From the NCBI RefSeq assembly GCF_002844275.1, contig NZ_NXGX01000004.1, positions 496,001-560,000 of the forward strand: a DNA stretch of 64,000 nt, given 5' to 3'. The translations under genes and the position numbers were made by a program. The first letter of the stretch is position 1. Every line of letters begins with the position of its first letter. Positions 17,706 to 26,679 of this stretch are shown piece by piece. This DNA comes from Thalassospira lohafexi (GTDB lineage Bacteria; Pseudomonadota; Alphaproteobacteria; Rhodospirillales; Thalassospiraceae). The notes below the pieces were generated by a model, which worked only from the letters and a program-made list of their open reading frames with translations, ran no database searches and was not told where the DNA came from.

Positions 17706-18212
17706 CTAGTGAGCTGTGGCACCGGTTGCGGTCAGCAGCCCTTGCGAACCCGAAAGGGTGTCACCATTGCCCAGATTGATGCCAAGAAACCGGTGGCGAT
17801 CAAAAGGACCGGGCATCAGAAGTCCATTGGCCGGATCGGCAGTAAAGCCAAATCGAGCATAATAATCCGGGTCGCCAACCAAAAGAACCGACCGGTGGCC
17901 AGCCGACTGGGCGGCATTGAGTGCGGCATACATCAGCGCTGCGCCGACACCAGACCCGTTATAGACTTTTTCAACCGCAAGCGGCCCCAGCAACAGCGCA
18001 GAACCGCCGTTGCCAGCATCAACATTCCACAACCGGACGGTGCCGATCATGTGGTTGCCGTCAAAGGCAACAAAGGCCAGACCGTCTGCCGGGCGCCGAT
18101 TCCGGCGCAGCACTTCGGACGATTTGGTAAACCGGGCCTGTCCCATGACGCGGTCGAGCAGGATTTCACGTTCGACGTGGTCAAACTGCCCTTCGCGATC
18201 AATCGTGATCAT
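17706..18212 (-). CDS. GNAT N-acetyltransferase
   Basis: The 168-residue protein has the GNAT fold of the YhbS type: strand LLGPLAVEKVYNGSGVGAALM carries the acetyl-CoA loop (usual Q/RxxGxG/A, here NGSGVG), and LLVGDPDYYARFGF is the YhbS-typical end. It follows the ornithine decarboxylase gene by 23 bases on the same strand, so the two are probably cotranscribed. Acetylation of putrescine or a related amine would fit the context, but substrate specificity cannot be read from the sequence. Confidence 0.85.
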   Translation of the reverse strand: MITIDREGQFDHVEREILLDRVMGQARFTKSSEVLRRNRRPADGLAFVAFDGNHMIGTVRLWNVDAGNGGSALLLGPLAVEKVYNGSGVGAALMYAALNAAQSAGHRSVLLVGDPDYYARFGFTADPANGLLMPGPFDRHRFLGINLGNGDTLSGSQGLLTATGATAH

Positions 18213-18235
18213 TGTCCTATCGTTCCCAAAAGGGG

Positions 18236-19369
18236 TCAGATGATATAGGAGGCCAACGGCGCAAAGCCGTTGAACGCCACGGACGCATAGGTGGTGGTGT
18301 ACGCACCGGTGGCCTCGATCAGAACCTCATCGCCAATCGTCAAGGCAATCGGCAAATCATAAGGTTTCTTTTCATAGAGCACGTCGGCCGAATCACAGGT
18401 CGGACCGGCCAAAACGCACGGGGCAACATCGCCACCATCATGGATGGTCGTGATCGGATAGCGGATGGCTTCGTCCATGGTTTCGGCCAAGCCGCCGAAT
18501 TTACCAATATCGAGATACACCCAGCGTACCGGATCATCGGCATGTTTGCGCGAAATCAGCACCACTTCGGCTTTGATCACGCCCGCATCACCGACCATGC
18601 CACGGCCCGGTTCGATGATGGTTTCTGGCATGTGGTTGCCAAAATGGGTGTGAAGCGCGTCAACAATGGCGGTGCCATAGGCCTCGGTTTTCGGAATATC
18701 GCGCAGATAACGGGTCGGGAAACCGCCACCCATATTGACCATACGAAGGACAATGCCCTTATCGGCAAGCGTGCGGAAGATCGCGGAGGCTTCGGAAAGG
18801 GCGGTATCCCATGCATCAAGATTGCATTGCTGCGATCCGACGTGGAACGATACGCCGTACGCATCCAGACCCATGTGATGGGCATGCTCAAGAACCTCAA
18901 GCGCCATGGATGGTGCGCAACCAAATTTGCGCGACAGCGGCCATTCAGCGCCTTCGCCGTCAGTCAGGATGCGGCAGAACACGCGCGATGCCGGAGCAAC
19001 ACGGGCAATCTTTTCGACTTCTTCGACGCAATCAACCGCAAACAAACGCACGCCAAGTTCAAAAGCGCGCGCAATGTCGCGTTCTTTTTTAATCGTATTG
19101 CCAAATGAAATGCGTTCAGACGTCGCACCAGCGGCCATCGCCATTTCAATTTCGGCGACCGATGCGGTGTCAAAGTTGCTGCCAAGATCAGCCAGCAGGC
19201 TGAGGACTTCCGGTGCCGGGTTGGCCTTAACCGCATAGAAAATGCGGCTATCGGGCAGGGCACGGGTAAAGGTTTCGTAGTTGCGCTGAACCACGTCAAG
19301 ATCGACAACAAGGCACGGGCCTTCTGGTCGGTTCTGGGCAAGAAAATCAATAATACGCTGCGTTGCCAT
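18236..19369 (-). CDS. PLP-dependent ornithine decarboxylase (alphaproteobacterial alanine-racemase-fold type)
   Basis: The 377-residue enzyme belongs to the eukaryotic-like group IV decarboxylases. The PLP lysine is K48 in FYAVKANP. Other hallmarks are SFHVGSQQ, NMGGGFPTRY, EPGRGMVGDAGV, the active-site cysteine in GPTCDSADV and the C-terminal GAYTTTYASVAFNGF. It makes putrescine from ornithine, possibly also cadaverine from lysine. The ATG at 19369 follows gggagaacg; the upstream in-frame extension translates into the leader and is not protein-like. A structured RNA leader precedes it, so polyamine-linked regulation is likely. Confidence 0.93.
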   Translation of the reverse strand: MATQRIIDFLAQNRPEGPCLVVDLDVVQRNYETFTRALPDSRIFYAVKANPAPEVLSLLADLGSNFDTASVAEIEMAMAAGATSERISFGNTIKKERDIARAFELGVRLFAVDCVEEVEKIARVAPASRVFCRILTDGEGAEWPLSRKFGCAPSMALEVLEHAHHMGLDAYGVSFHVGSQQCNLDAWDTALSEASAIFRTLADKGIVLRMVNMGGGFPTRYLRDIPKTEAYGTAIVDALHTHFGNHMPETIIEPGRGMVGDAGVIKAEVVLISRKHADDPVRWVYLDIGKFGGLAETMDEAIRYPITTIHDGGDVAPCVLAGPTCDSADVLYEKKPYDLPIALTIGDEVLIEATGAYTTTYASVAFNGFAPLASYII

Positions 19370-19439
19370 TGGGGCGTTCTCCCATTCCACGTTATGGCAG
19401 CTTGCGGTACCTGATGCGTTTTGGCGCGGTGGAGGCGCG

Positions 19440-19625
19440 TGACGCGGACTACCTGCAGGCTGAATAAGGTTCCGGTGCCTACCGAAACTTGCGAAGTCTG
19501 CCTCGCTATGGATGGGAGTTTCCCGTCCGCACGTGGGCAATGATGGTGTGCCTCTTTAGTGTCGGTGGATTTGGACAACCACCTGAGACCAAAAAAGCCC
19601 TACACCGTCGTTGCTTTAAGTAAGT
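19440..19625 (-). ncRNA. structured 5' leader of the ornithine decarboxylase gene (speF-type motif candidate)
   Basis: On the minus strand the leader carries at least three hairpins. ggtgg/ccacc lies at 19564-19583. ggacggga/tcccatcc lies at 19510-19528 with one mismatch. cggt-aggc-accg lies near 19472-19484. A gggcttttttgg stretch precedes them. The speF RNA motif is known upstream of exactly this class of decarboxylase gene in alphaproteobacteria. I rely on gene context plus visible hairpins and have not matched it to the covariance model, so the class assignment is provisional. Confidence 0.55.
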
Positions 19626-19949
19626 CCTACAGGGTTCTTGAAGTAAGACCACCACAGGCACGTGCGACTTTGGGCAAGTCGCGATTTACGCCCATTGCTT
19701 TTTCCACGCAAGTGAAATTTTCACCCGTTTTGTCATGAAACAATCGCAGGATCGTCGAAGAAGTGATGTTGCGGCGCAAAAAATGGCTCAAAAGGCCATT
19801 TTCTCGGGTCGTAAGAAGTCGAGTTACTGCATTTTGGTATGGGGCATTGCAATTTGTGCATGAATGCAAAGTCAATTGACCGGTTGAAAATGACGCTGTA
19901 GCCATGTTCAAGACCTGTGCGCTGTGCCGTGGTCATCGGGGGATTTCGC
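19626..19949. other. divergent promoter region without a supported gene
   Basis: This should contain the promoter of the decarboxylase leader (-) and that of the SLC13-type carrier (+). Short open frames occur on the minus strand, but none has protein-like composition or a ribosome site. A ggggga site at 19939-19944 serves the carrier start. Confidence 0.5.
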
Positions 19950-21185
19950 ATGAACTGGCTGATCGCAGTCGTGTTTATCGGTGTTTATATCGGCATGGCG
20001 CTTGGCCGTTGGCCGGGGCTTGCGATTAACCGCACGGGCATTGCCGTGTTCGGGGCGGTGGTCCTTTTACTCAGCGGTGCAATCAGCGGCGAAGGCGCCT
20101 TGGCGGCGATTGATTTTGCCACCCTTGCTGTTTTGCTGACATTGATGGTGTTGTCCTCGCAATATGCCGCCAGCGGATTCTTTGACTGGATTGGGGATCG
20201 GATTACCAATCTTGGCGGCGGCCCGCGCGGGTTACTGGCCGGGGTGATTGCGGTTTGCGGCATTTTATCAGCGGTAATGACCAATGATGTGGTGGTGTGG
20301 GCAGTAACACCGGTTTTGATTTCCGGCGTTGTCGCACGCGGGCTTGATCCCAAACCCTTTGTGATTGCGGTTGTCTGTGCTGCTAATGCCGGATCGGCGG
20401 CAACGCTGATTGGTAATCCGCAAAACCTGATGATTGCCGAATTTGGCAATCTGGATTTTGGCAGTTTCCTGATGGTTTGTGGTGTCCCGGCGGTCATTGG
20501 GCTTGTCACGGTATATGCCCTGATCCTGCGAAGCCCGATGATGCGCGCCCAGTTGACCGATGGCGGGGGGATGGCACCTAAGCGAAAAGACGCCAATGCG
20601 TCCCAACCTGTTTTGGATAAGAAAATCCTGACCAAGGCCGTCGTTGCGACGTTTGCGGTGATTGCGATTTTTGTCTTTGTCGAAGATCGCGCACTTTGGT
20701 CGCTTTTGGTCGTAGCTATCCTGCTGCTCAGCCGACGTCTGCCAACCGATCAGGTTTTGGGACGGGTTGATTGGCATTTGCTTGCGCTGTTTTGCGGATT
20801 GTTCATCGTGACCGGCGCGATGTCACAGGATGCGGAAATTGCCAAACTGTTTCGCGACATTCTTGTTACCTTGCAGATTGATCATTGGGCTGTGCTGGCT
20901 GCGGTTTCGCTTGCCGGATCAAACACCATCGGGAATGTGCCGTTGGTCATGATGTTATTGTCACTTGGCCCGGACTGGAGCCAAAGCATGTTGCATGGCT
21001 TGGCCGTTTTTAGCACATTGTCGGGAAATTTCCTGATCGTGGGGTCGGTTGCCAATATCATTGCTGTTGAACAGGCGCAAAAAACCGGAACGGTGATTTC
21101 CTTCGCCGAATATGCGCGCCTTGGCGTGCCGATTACACTGATCAGTCTGGCCCTTGCACTGGGCTGGATGGCCTTCATTTCATAG
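19950..21185 (+). CDS. SLC13/ArsB-like anion carrier (CitT-ArsB ion transporter superfamily)
   Basis: The 411-residue membrane protein has about ten to eleven spans. The start at 19950 is preceded by cggggga; an upstream in-frame ATG gives a less membrane-like extension. Two superfamily signatures are evident: VMTNDVVVWAVTPVL with NAGSAATLIGNPQNLMI in the first half, and GSNTIGNVPLVMMLLSLG with VGSVANIIAVEQAQ in the second. These pseudo-symmetric loops form the anion and cation site in the family. The DUF3830 gene begins nine bases after its stop, so the two form an operon. Substrate is not evident; a dicarboxylate or similar organic anion is the default expectation. Confidence 0.85.
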   Translation: MNWLIAVVFIGVYIGMALGRWPGLAINRTGIAVFGAVVLLLSGAISGEGALAAIDFATLAVLLTLMVLSSQYAASGFFDWIGDRITNLGGGPRGLLAGVIAVCGILSAVMTNDVVVWAVTPVLISGVVARGLDPKPFVIAVVCAANAGSAATLIGNPQNLMIAEFGNLDFGSFLMVCGVPAVIGLVTVYALILRSPMMRAQLTDGGGMAPKRKDANASQPVLDKKILTKAVVATFAVIAIFVFVEDRALWSLLVVAILLLSRRLPTDQVLGRVDWHLLALFCGLFIVTGAMSQDAEIAKLFRDILVTLQIDHWAVLAAVSLAGSNTIGNVPLVMMLLSLGPDWSQSMLHGLAVFSTLSGNFLIVGSVANIIAVEQAQKTGTVISFAEYARLGVPITLISLALALGWMAFIS

Positions 21186-21193
21186 GATTACCG

Positions 21194-21607
21194 ATGACCA
21201 AGATCAAAATCACCGCTGGCCCCTTCACCTTTGACGGTGTGCTGGAAACCCAAAAGGCGCCGCAAACCTGCAAGGCCTTTGTTGACCGCATGCCGTTTGA
21301 AAGCAAGGCCGTTCATGTCCGCTGGAGCGGCGAGGGGGTGTGGATGCCGTTGGGGGATTATCAGTTTGGCGTTGGTTATGAAAACCACACCAGCTATCCG
21401 GCGCCGGGGCAGATCATCCTCTATCCCGGCGGGATCAGTGAAACCGAAATCCTGCTGGCGTACGGCGGGGTGCATTTCGCATCGAAAATGGGCCAGCTTG
21501 CCGGGAACCACTTTATCACCGTGACCAGCAATCTCGAAGACCTTGAAAAGCTCGGTAAAATGACGCTTTGGGAAGGGGCCCAGCCGATCAAATTTGAACT
21601 GGCGTAA
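21194..21607 (+). CDS. DUF3830 cyclophilin-like protein
   Basis: The 137-residue protein matches DUF3830: FDGVLETQKAPQTCKAFVDR, MPFESKAVHVRWSGEGVWMP, NHTSYPAPGQIILYPGG and ETEILLAYGGVHFASKMGQLAG. The fold is thought to be cyclophilin-like, but no reaction is established. DUF3830 genes often neighbour carriers and amidohydrolases. Here the partner is the SLC13/ArsB-type carrier nine bases upstream. A role in binding or processing the imported anion is inference. Confidence 0.85.
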   Translation: MTKIKITAGPFTFDGVLETQKAPQTCKAFVDRMPFESKAVHVRWSGEGVWMPLGDYQFGVGYENHTSYPAPGQIILYPGGISETEILLAYGGVHFASKMGQLAGNHFITVTSNLEDLEKLGKMTLWEGAQPIKFELA

Positions 21608-21750
21608 AGCTTGGCCAATGATCCCGTCAGTCTGTCTGGTTTGTTGGTCTTGGGCGGTGGTCTTGACTGAAGTGTGATGTGGCACACTGGTCGAATGGAT
21701 GGCTGTGCTTTAGAACGCGACACCCCTTTATCAAGCAGGCGAGTGTCGAC

Positions 21751-22344
21751 GTGATAGAAACGATTAATCTGTGGATTCAGGATCATCAGGATCTGGTCTA
21801 TATCCTGATTTTTACCTATTGCGTCAGCAAAAGCAGCATCTTACCTGTGTTCGTCGGCATTCTGGTCGCATCGGAAAGTCTGCTTTTGGTACCATCATTG
21901 ACCGCGATGATTGCTGGTGGTTTTGCCGGGGACATGTTGCGCTTTGGGCTGGGGCGGCGCTATGGCGAGGTGATCGTTGCCAAAATGCCAAAGTCCTTTG
22001 CCGGTTGGATGGGCAAGACCATGCGCCTGTTTGAACATTATGGCGTCGCCTATATCCTTTTATGTCGTTATCCCAACACCATCCGCATGATCGGGATGTT
22101 GCCGGTTGGCATGAGTTCGATGTCGCTGATCCGTTTCTTGCCGCTTAGCACCCTATCCCTTCTGCTTTGGATCGGGATTTACGTCGCACTTGGGTATAGC
22201 TTGGGCGCGAGTATGTCCGAACTTCTTGAACATAACCTGATGCTGCTCGGGCCGGTCTTGTTGTTGGTCTTTGTCGCAGTGGGCTGGCTGGCGCTGCGCC
22301 GGATTGACAAGCTGGAAGAACGGGCCTTGAAGGCCTCGGAATAG
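21751..22344 (+). CDS. DedA-family membrane protein
   Basis: The protein is 197 residues from the GTG at 21751, which has ggcgag eight bases upstream; an ATG at 21679 would add 24 polar residues. DedA signatures are GMLRF-type GGFAGDMLRFGLGRRYGE, then FEHYGVAYILLCRYPNTIRMIGMLPVGMSSM with the conserved arginine-proline region, and LLLWIGIYVALGYSLG. DedA/VTT proteins are inner-membrane scramblases or flippases linked to envelope integrity and membrane potential. The specific lipid is unknown. A shared terminator separates it from the convergent U32 gene. Confidence 0.85.
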   Translation: MIETINLWIQDHQDLVYILIFTYCVSKSSILPVFVGILVASESLLLVPSLTAMIAGGFAGDMLRFGLGRRYGEVIVAKMPKSFAGWMGKTMRLFEHYGVAYILLCRYPNTIRMIGMLPVGMSSMSLIRFLPLSTLSLLLWIGIYVALGYSLGASMSELLEHNLMLLGPVLLLVFVAVGWLALRRIDKLEERALKASE

Positions 22345-22351
22345 GCAAAAC

Positions 22352-22383
22352 AAAACGGCAGCCTTTTAAAGGCTGCCGTTTTT
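22352..22383. terminator. shared terminator between DedA (+) and U32 (-) genes
   Basis: aaaacggcagccttt and aaaggctgccgtttt pair almost end to end and are followed by ttt on + and by T residues on the other strand too, so it can serve both genes. Confidence 0.88.
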
Positions 22384-22407
22384 AATTGGTGCTTAGGGTC
22401 GGAATGC

Positions 22408-24054
22408 TTATTCCGCGGCAATCGTCTTGCCGTCACGCTCCAACATCTCACCCTGTTTGCGTTTGGCAAGGACCTCGCGTGCCTTGGCATAACTGTCATC
22501 ATGCCAGAAGATCAGGCAACCATTGCAACCCCGGCCACAGCAGCCCTTGGTGCCAACGCGCGGAGTGCGGAACGAACGGTCTTTCTGGCGATCGTCAAGG
22601 GCGGTCTGAAGCGCTTCGCGTTTGGCGTCATAGCGCTCTTCGTTGCCCTTGCCCATTTCGATCTTGTGACCTTCCTGATCAAGTTTCATGCGCTGCCATT
22701 CGTCTTCGGTCAGCGCCTTTTCCTTGCGGATGATGGTCATCGGCGGGAAGGCGGTGCGCAGATATTCGCGGTCTTCAAGTTCCATCAAATCAAATGGAAT
22801 GCGCACCAGCGGCTTGTTGCCCGCATGCACGGCTTCGCCGACCTTGCCGGTTTTGGCATCTATGAATTCATACATGCGGATGAAAACGGTTTTACGCCCG
22901 CGCGGTGGGACGATTTCAATCACGTCGCCAGCCAGCATGCGGTTTTTGACCGACATGATAAAGGCATCGTCTTCGACGGCTTCGATCTGCCCGGCAAATT
23001 CCCAATCGGACACATTGCCCGACGTGTCATAGCCATGCGCATAGTTGGTCAGGCGGCCATCGTGGAAGGCCAGCGTATAGCCCCGGTTCGGGATGGTCGA
23101 CAGTTCCTTCATATAGGTTTCAGCCGACCAGTTTTCCGGGTCTTCGTACCAGTCATCAATTGCCATGCGGTATGCACGCGCGACCAGACCCGCGTAATAG
23201 GCACTTTTGCCACGCCCCTCGACCTTGAGGCTATCGACCCCGATTTTCAGGTAATCTTCAAGCTTCGGCATGATGCACAGATCGCGGGAATTAAGGATGT
23301 AGGACCCGCGCTCGTCTTCCTGAATTTCCATCAGCTCACCCGGACGCATTTCTTCTTCAAGGAAGAAATCAAACATCTCAAGGTTTTCTTCGGTCAGGTT
23401 GAGTTCCTTGACCGTGCCGTCCTTAAGCTTCATGTGGACTTTGTATTTCCAGCGGCATGAATTGGCACATGCCCCCTGATTGGCGCCACGTTCGGACATA
23501 AAGTTCGACAGCAAGCAACGCCCGGAATAGGTCATGCACATCGAGCCATGCACAAAGGCCTCGATTTTGATGTCCTGACATTTGGCACGGATTTCGGTCA
23601 GTTCCTCATAGGAAACCTCACGGCCGAGCACGACAAGCTTGGCCCCGATGCTTTGCCAGAATTTGACCGACTGCCAAGAACAGACATTGGCCTGTGTCGA
23701 TACATGCAAATCAAGTTCTGGCGCATGTTCACGAACAAACATGAAGACGCCCGGATCGGCAACGATCAACCCGTCTGGTTTGACCTTGCGCACGGTATCG
23801 ACATATTCCGGCAGCTTGTCGATGTCCTTGTTGTGTGAAAACAGGTTCAGCGTCAGATAAACGCGAACGCCATGTTCATGGGCAAATCCGATGCCCTCAA
23901 CCACATCTTCAAGTGACATCTGGCTTTTGACCCGCAATGACAGGTCCGGCGTGCCCATGTAAACAGCATCTGCGCCATAAAGCACGGCGACTTTCAGCTT
24001 TTCGAGCGAGCCTGCGGGCATCAGCAATTCGGAACGGTGCGATTGATTACTCAT
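22408..24054 (-). CDS. peptidase U32-family protein (TrhP/YegQ-like, probable tRNA or rRNA hydroxylation)
   Basis: The 548-residue protein has the U32 core: LLMPAGSLEKLKVAVLYGADAVY-type start, LHVSTQANVCSWQSVKFW, EAFVHGSMCMTYSGRCLLSN and GACANSCRWKY with the conserved cysteines, and SLKVEGRGKSAYYAG. U32 proteins such as TrhP act in prephenate-dependent hydroxylation of tRNA uridine, and RlhA acts on 23S rRNA. This protein is longer than TrhP and carries a C-terminal cysteine cluster CCGRGCNGC that may hold a metal or Fe-S centre. A GTG one codon earlier is an alternative start. It stands as a single-gene unit. Confidence 0.85.
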   Translation of the reverse strand: MSNQSHRSELLMPAGSLEKLKVAVLYGADAVYMGTPDLSLRVKSQMSLEDVVEGIGFAHEHGVRVYLTLNLFSHNKDIDKLPEYVDTVRKVKPDGLIVADPGVFMFVREHAPELDLHVSTQANVCSWQSVKFWQSIGAKLVVLGREVSYEELTEIRAKCQDIKIEAFVHGSMCMTYSGRCLLSNFMSERGANQGACANSCRWKYKVHMKLKDGTVKELNLTEENLEMFDFFLEEEMRPGELMEIQEDERGSYILNSRDLCIMPKLEDYLKIGVDSLKVEGRGKSAYYAGLVARAYRMAIDDWYEDPENWSAETYMKELSTIPNRGYTLAFHDGRLTNYAHGYDTSGNVSDWEFAGQIEAVEDDAFIMSVKNRMLAGDVIEIVPPRGRKTVFIRMYEFIDAKTGKVGEAVHAGNKPLVRIPFDLMELEDREYLRTAFPPMTIIRKEKALTEDEWQRMKLDQEGHKIEMGKGNEERYDAKREALQTALDDRQKDRSFRTPRVGTKGCCGRGCNGCLIFWHDDSYAKAREVLAKRKQGEMLERDGKTIAAE

Positions 24055-24279
24055 CACGTGCGGGTCTTTTCTATTGATCGTCTGCGGGAAATCTCTGTGC
24101 CTGATCTCTTATCAGGCGTCTCTCATCAAGTAGGGCGCTTCATATCACGAAGCCCCATTCTTGCCGATTAAAATCGCATATTTTCCCGCATTTGCATAGG
24201 GAGCCGGCGTGATCAGCAGCCATGACGCCGACGCAGGGCGGTTTGCGGCGTGGCGCATAAAGCCCAAAGTAGAACGCAA

Positions 24280-24308
24280 AGCACCCCCGCAGAATGTGCG
24301 GGGGTGCT
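24280..24308 (-). terminator. terminator of the alanine/glycine symporter gene
   Basis: Perfect 12-bp arms agcacccccgca / tgcgggggtgct with a 5-nt loop lie about 30 bases beyond the minus-strand stop at 24338, followed on that strand by ttgcgttct. Confidence 0.75.
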
Positions 24309-24337
24309 ACGCATTGGTTCATATCGCAAGAAGGTGC

Positions 24338-25858
24338 CTATTTGACCTTCTTGATTTCGCCGCGTTCAATCTTGTCCCAATATTGAGTGACCTCGCCGCG
24401 CACCACCGACATCAGGAAGTACAGGCCAATGATGTTGGGAATGGCCATGGCAAAGATCATGGAGTCTGAAAAATCAATCACTGGACCAAGGCTCATGGAT
24501 GCCCCGACGATGACACACAGACAGAAGAACAGCTTGAAAACGATCTCTTTGCCTTTGCCTTCACCAACCAGATAGGTCCAGCCCTTAAGCCCGTAATAGG
24601 ACCATGACAGCATGGTTGAAAAGGCAAACAGCACAACCGCCAGAGCCAGGATCAACGGGAACCATGTAAAGGCCGATGCAAATGCCGCCGATGTCAGTTC
24701 AACCCCGGTCAGGCCGGAACTCAACTCACCACTGATGGTAATGACAAGGGCGGTCATGGTGCAGATCACCACCGTATCAATGAACGGTTCAAGCAGGGCG
24801 ACATAGCCCTCTGTGATGGGTTCTTTGGTGCGCACCGCCGCGTGGGCAATGGCAGCAGAACCAATGCCCGCTTCGTTGGAGAATGCGGCACGTTTAAAGC
24901 CCTGGATCAGCGCGCCAACAACGCCACCGGCAACCCCGGCACCGGTAAAGGCCCCGACGAAGATCTGTGCGAAGGCATCGCCGACCATGCTGATGTTGCT
25001 GATGATAATAATCATACCGGCAGTGACGTAAATAACCGCCATTAAGGGCACGATTTTTTCCGTGACCTTGGCGATGGATTTAATGCCGCCAATAATGACA
25101 ACGCCAACAATGATTGCCATGACAAGACCAAACAACCAGCCAGACCCGGCCAGGAAACTGTTTTCGCCCCCGGTGACATTGACAACCTGCTGAAACGCCT
25201 GATTGGCTTGGAACATGTTGCCGCCGCCAATCGCGCCGCCGATACAGCACACCGAAAACAGAATGGCCAATACCTTGCCAAGTCCCGGTCTGCCCTGCTC
25301 GGCCAGCCCCTTGGATAGGTAATACATCGGACCACCCGACACCCGGCCATCGGGGTATTCGTTACGGTATTTCACGCCCAGCGTACATTCGGTGAATTTG
25401 GATGCCATGCCCAGCAACCCGGCAAGGATCATCCAGAATGTCGCCCCCGGACCGCCAATGGAAACGGCGACGGCCACACCTGCGATATTGCCAAGGCCAA
25501 CCGTGCCCGAAAGGGCAGTGGCAAGCGCCTGAAAGTGCGATACTTCACCGGCGTCCTCTGGATGGGAATAGTCCCCCTTGACCAGTGAAATGGCGTGGCC
25601 GAATTTGCGGAACTGCACAAACCCGAAATACAGGGTGAATATGGTGGCCGCAATCACCAGCCACCCGACAATCAGCGGAAAGGCGGTGCCGGCAACCGGA
25701 ATCGAATAAAATATGGTCCCGGCGATCACATTTGAAATGGGGGCGATGGCTTGGTTGATTTGTTCGTCGAAACTGGCTTCCTGCGCGGCGGCGACATGTG
25801 GCAGAAGGCCAGACATCAGTGCAACGGCGCTTGCCGTGGCTGTCTTTTTCCAAAACAT
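24338..25858 (-). CDS. alanine/glycine:cation symporter (AGCS/AlsT family)
   Basis: The 506-residue protein has about eleven membrane segments. AGCS signatures are [76 protein letters not shown] and [11 protein letters not shown]. It co-transports alanine or glycine with Na+ or H+. Unusually, a signal-peptide-like N-terminus ([20 protein letters not shown]) precedes the normal first helix. The universal stress gene lies 37 bases upstream on the same strand, so both may be cotranscribed. Confidence 0.92.
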   Translation of the reverse strand: MFWKKTATASAVALMSGLLPHVAAAQEASFDEQINQAIAPISNVIAGTIFYSIPVAGTAFPLIVGWLVIAATIFTLYFGFVQFRKFGHAISLVKGDYSHPEDAGEVSHFQALATALSGTVGLGNIAGVAVAVSIGGPGATFWMILAGLLGMASKFTECTLGVKYRNEYPDGRVSGGPMYYLSKGLAEQGRPGLGKVLAILFSVCCIGGAIGGGNMFQANQAFQQVVNVTGGENSFLAGSGWLFGLVMAIIVGVVIIGGIKSIAKVTEKIVPLMAVIYVTAGMIIIISNISMVGDAFAQIFVGAFTGAGVAGGVVGALIQGFKRAAFSNEAGIGSAAIAHAAVRTKEPITEGYVALLEPFIDTVVICTMTALVITISGELSSGLTGVELTSAAFASAFTWFPLILALAVVLFAFSTMLSWSYYGLKGWTYLVGEGKGKEIVFKLFFCLCVIVGASMSLGPVIDFSDSMIFAMAIPNIIGLYFLMSVVRGEVTQYWDKIERGEIKKVK

Positions 25859-25895
25859 GAAGTTTCTCCGGTTTATCTTTTTTGGTGTGATTGCC

Positions 25896-26330
25896 TTACG
25901 GAACGACCGTGACCGGAACAGGCGATGCCTGCACCAGTGTCAGCGGCAAACTGCCCAGTAACCGCGCACCCAGCGCGGAACCGCCTTTACGACCAAGAAT
26001 GATCTGCGATGCGTTCTTTTCTTTTGCGATCGCACAGATCAGCTCGCCGGAATGGCCGTATCGGACCTCCGAAGTCACCGGAACTTTTAGTTTGGCAAGA
26101 GCGTCGAGCGCGGGCTTGAGTGTTTCCTCTGCGCGCGACAATTCTTCTGTACGGCGTTGATGTCGTTCTTCCAGTTCCTTTGTTGAAAGGAAGCTGTATG
26201 GGGACCACTCAAGAACAAAAACCAGATGAACGGCACAGCCTACGGCTGCTGCGCGTTGACCGGCAAATTCTGCGGCACGTTGTGCTGCATCAGTTCCGTC
26301 GTAGCCTACGAGTATCGGCTGGTCGGTCAT
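25896..26330 (-). CDS. universal stress protein (UspA family)
   Basis: The 144-residue protein starts at the ATG behind caggag; an upstream in-frame start adds 20 residues without family match. The fold is shown by [19 protein letters not shown] at the start and [28 protein letters not shown] at the end, containing the ATP-binding G-2X-G-9X-G(S/T)-like segment. Usp proteins bind ATP or small ligands under stress. Its position ahead of the symporter gene suggests co-expression, and Usp proteins are sometimes partners of membrane carriers. Confidence 0.9.
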   Translation of the reverse strand: MTDQPILVGYDGTDAAQRAAEFAGQRAAAVGCAVHLVFVLEWSPYSFLSTKELEERHQRRTEELSRAEETLKPALDALAKLKVPVTSEVRYGHSGELICAIAKEKNASQIILGRKGGSALGARLLGSLPLTLVQASPVPVTVVP

Positions 26331-26679
26331 GTGCTTCTCCTGATCAGAGACGAATTTGTCAGGTAGATTCTCCCACGGCACGCAATGCAAAAATCGTTCT
26401 TTTGCACCTTGTCGCGATGGTCAATGACGGCAGGACGACGGTTTCCCCGATATGCATTCCCACACCGCCAGTTGAGGCGACACAAAACAAAGGATACATA
26501 AAAATGAAATAATTTCGCTAAAAAGTTGATTTAAAGGTATTTCGTATGTGCTTAGGATTGGGCTTTCCGGGGCCAAAACAAAATAAAACGCGCCGAAATG
26601 AACTCGACGCGTCGTAAAATACTGTCTGTTTATCGAAAAAGAGTGGGAAGAACCGGCCGTGTTTGACCGATGACTTGCC
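26331..26679. other. intergenic region between two minus-strand genes
   Basis: No gene is supported. It should hold the promoter of the stress-protein gene, just left of an AT-rich stretch at 26500-26560, and a weak terminator for the amidohydrolase gene on its right side. Confidence 0.5.
26587..26613 (-). terminator. possible terminator of the M20 amidohydrolase gene
   Basis: aacgcgccg and cgacgcgtc pair with two non-Watson-Crick positions, and on the minus strand the stem is followed by ttttattttg. It lies about 65 bases past the stop at 26680. Confidence 0.45.

Noticed and set aside
18212-19108. Plus-strand open frame of 298 codons
   Set aside because: Antisense to ornithine decarboxylase; Gly/Arg/His-rich shadow with no start signal.
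22501-23460. Plus-strand open frame of 319 codons
   Set aside because: Lies entirely opposite the U32 gene, whose motifs are unambiguous; the translated sequence has no recognisable domain.
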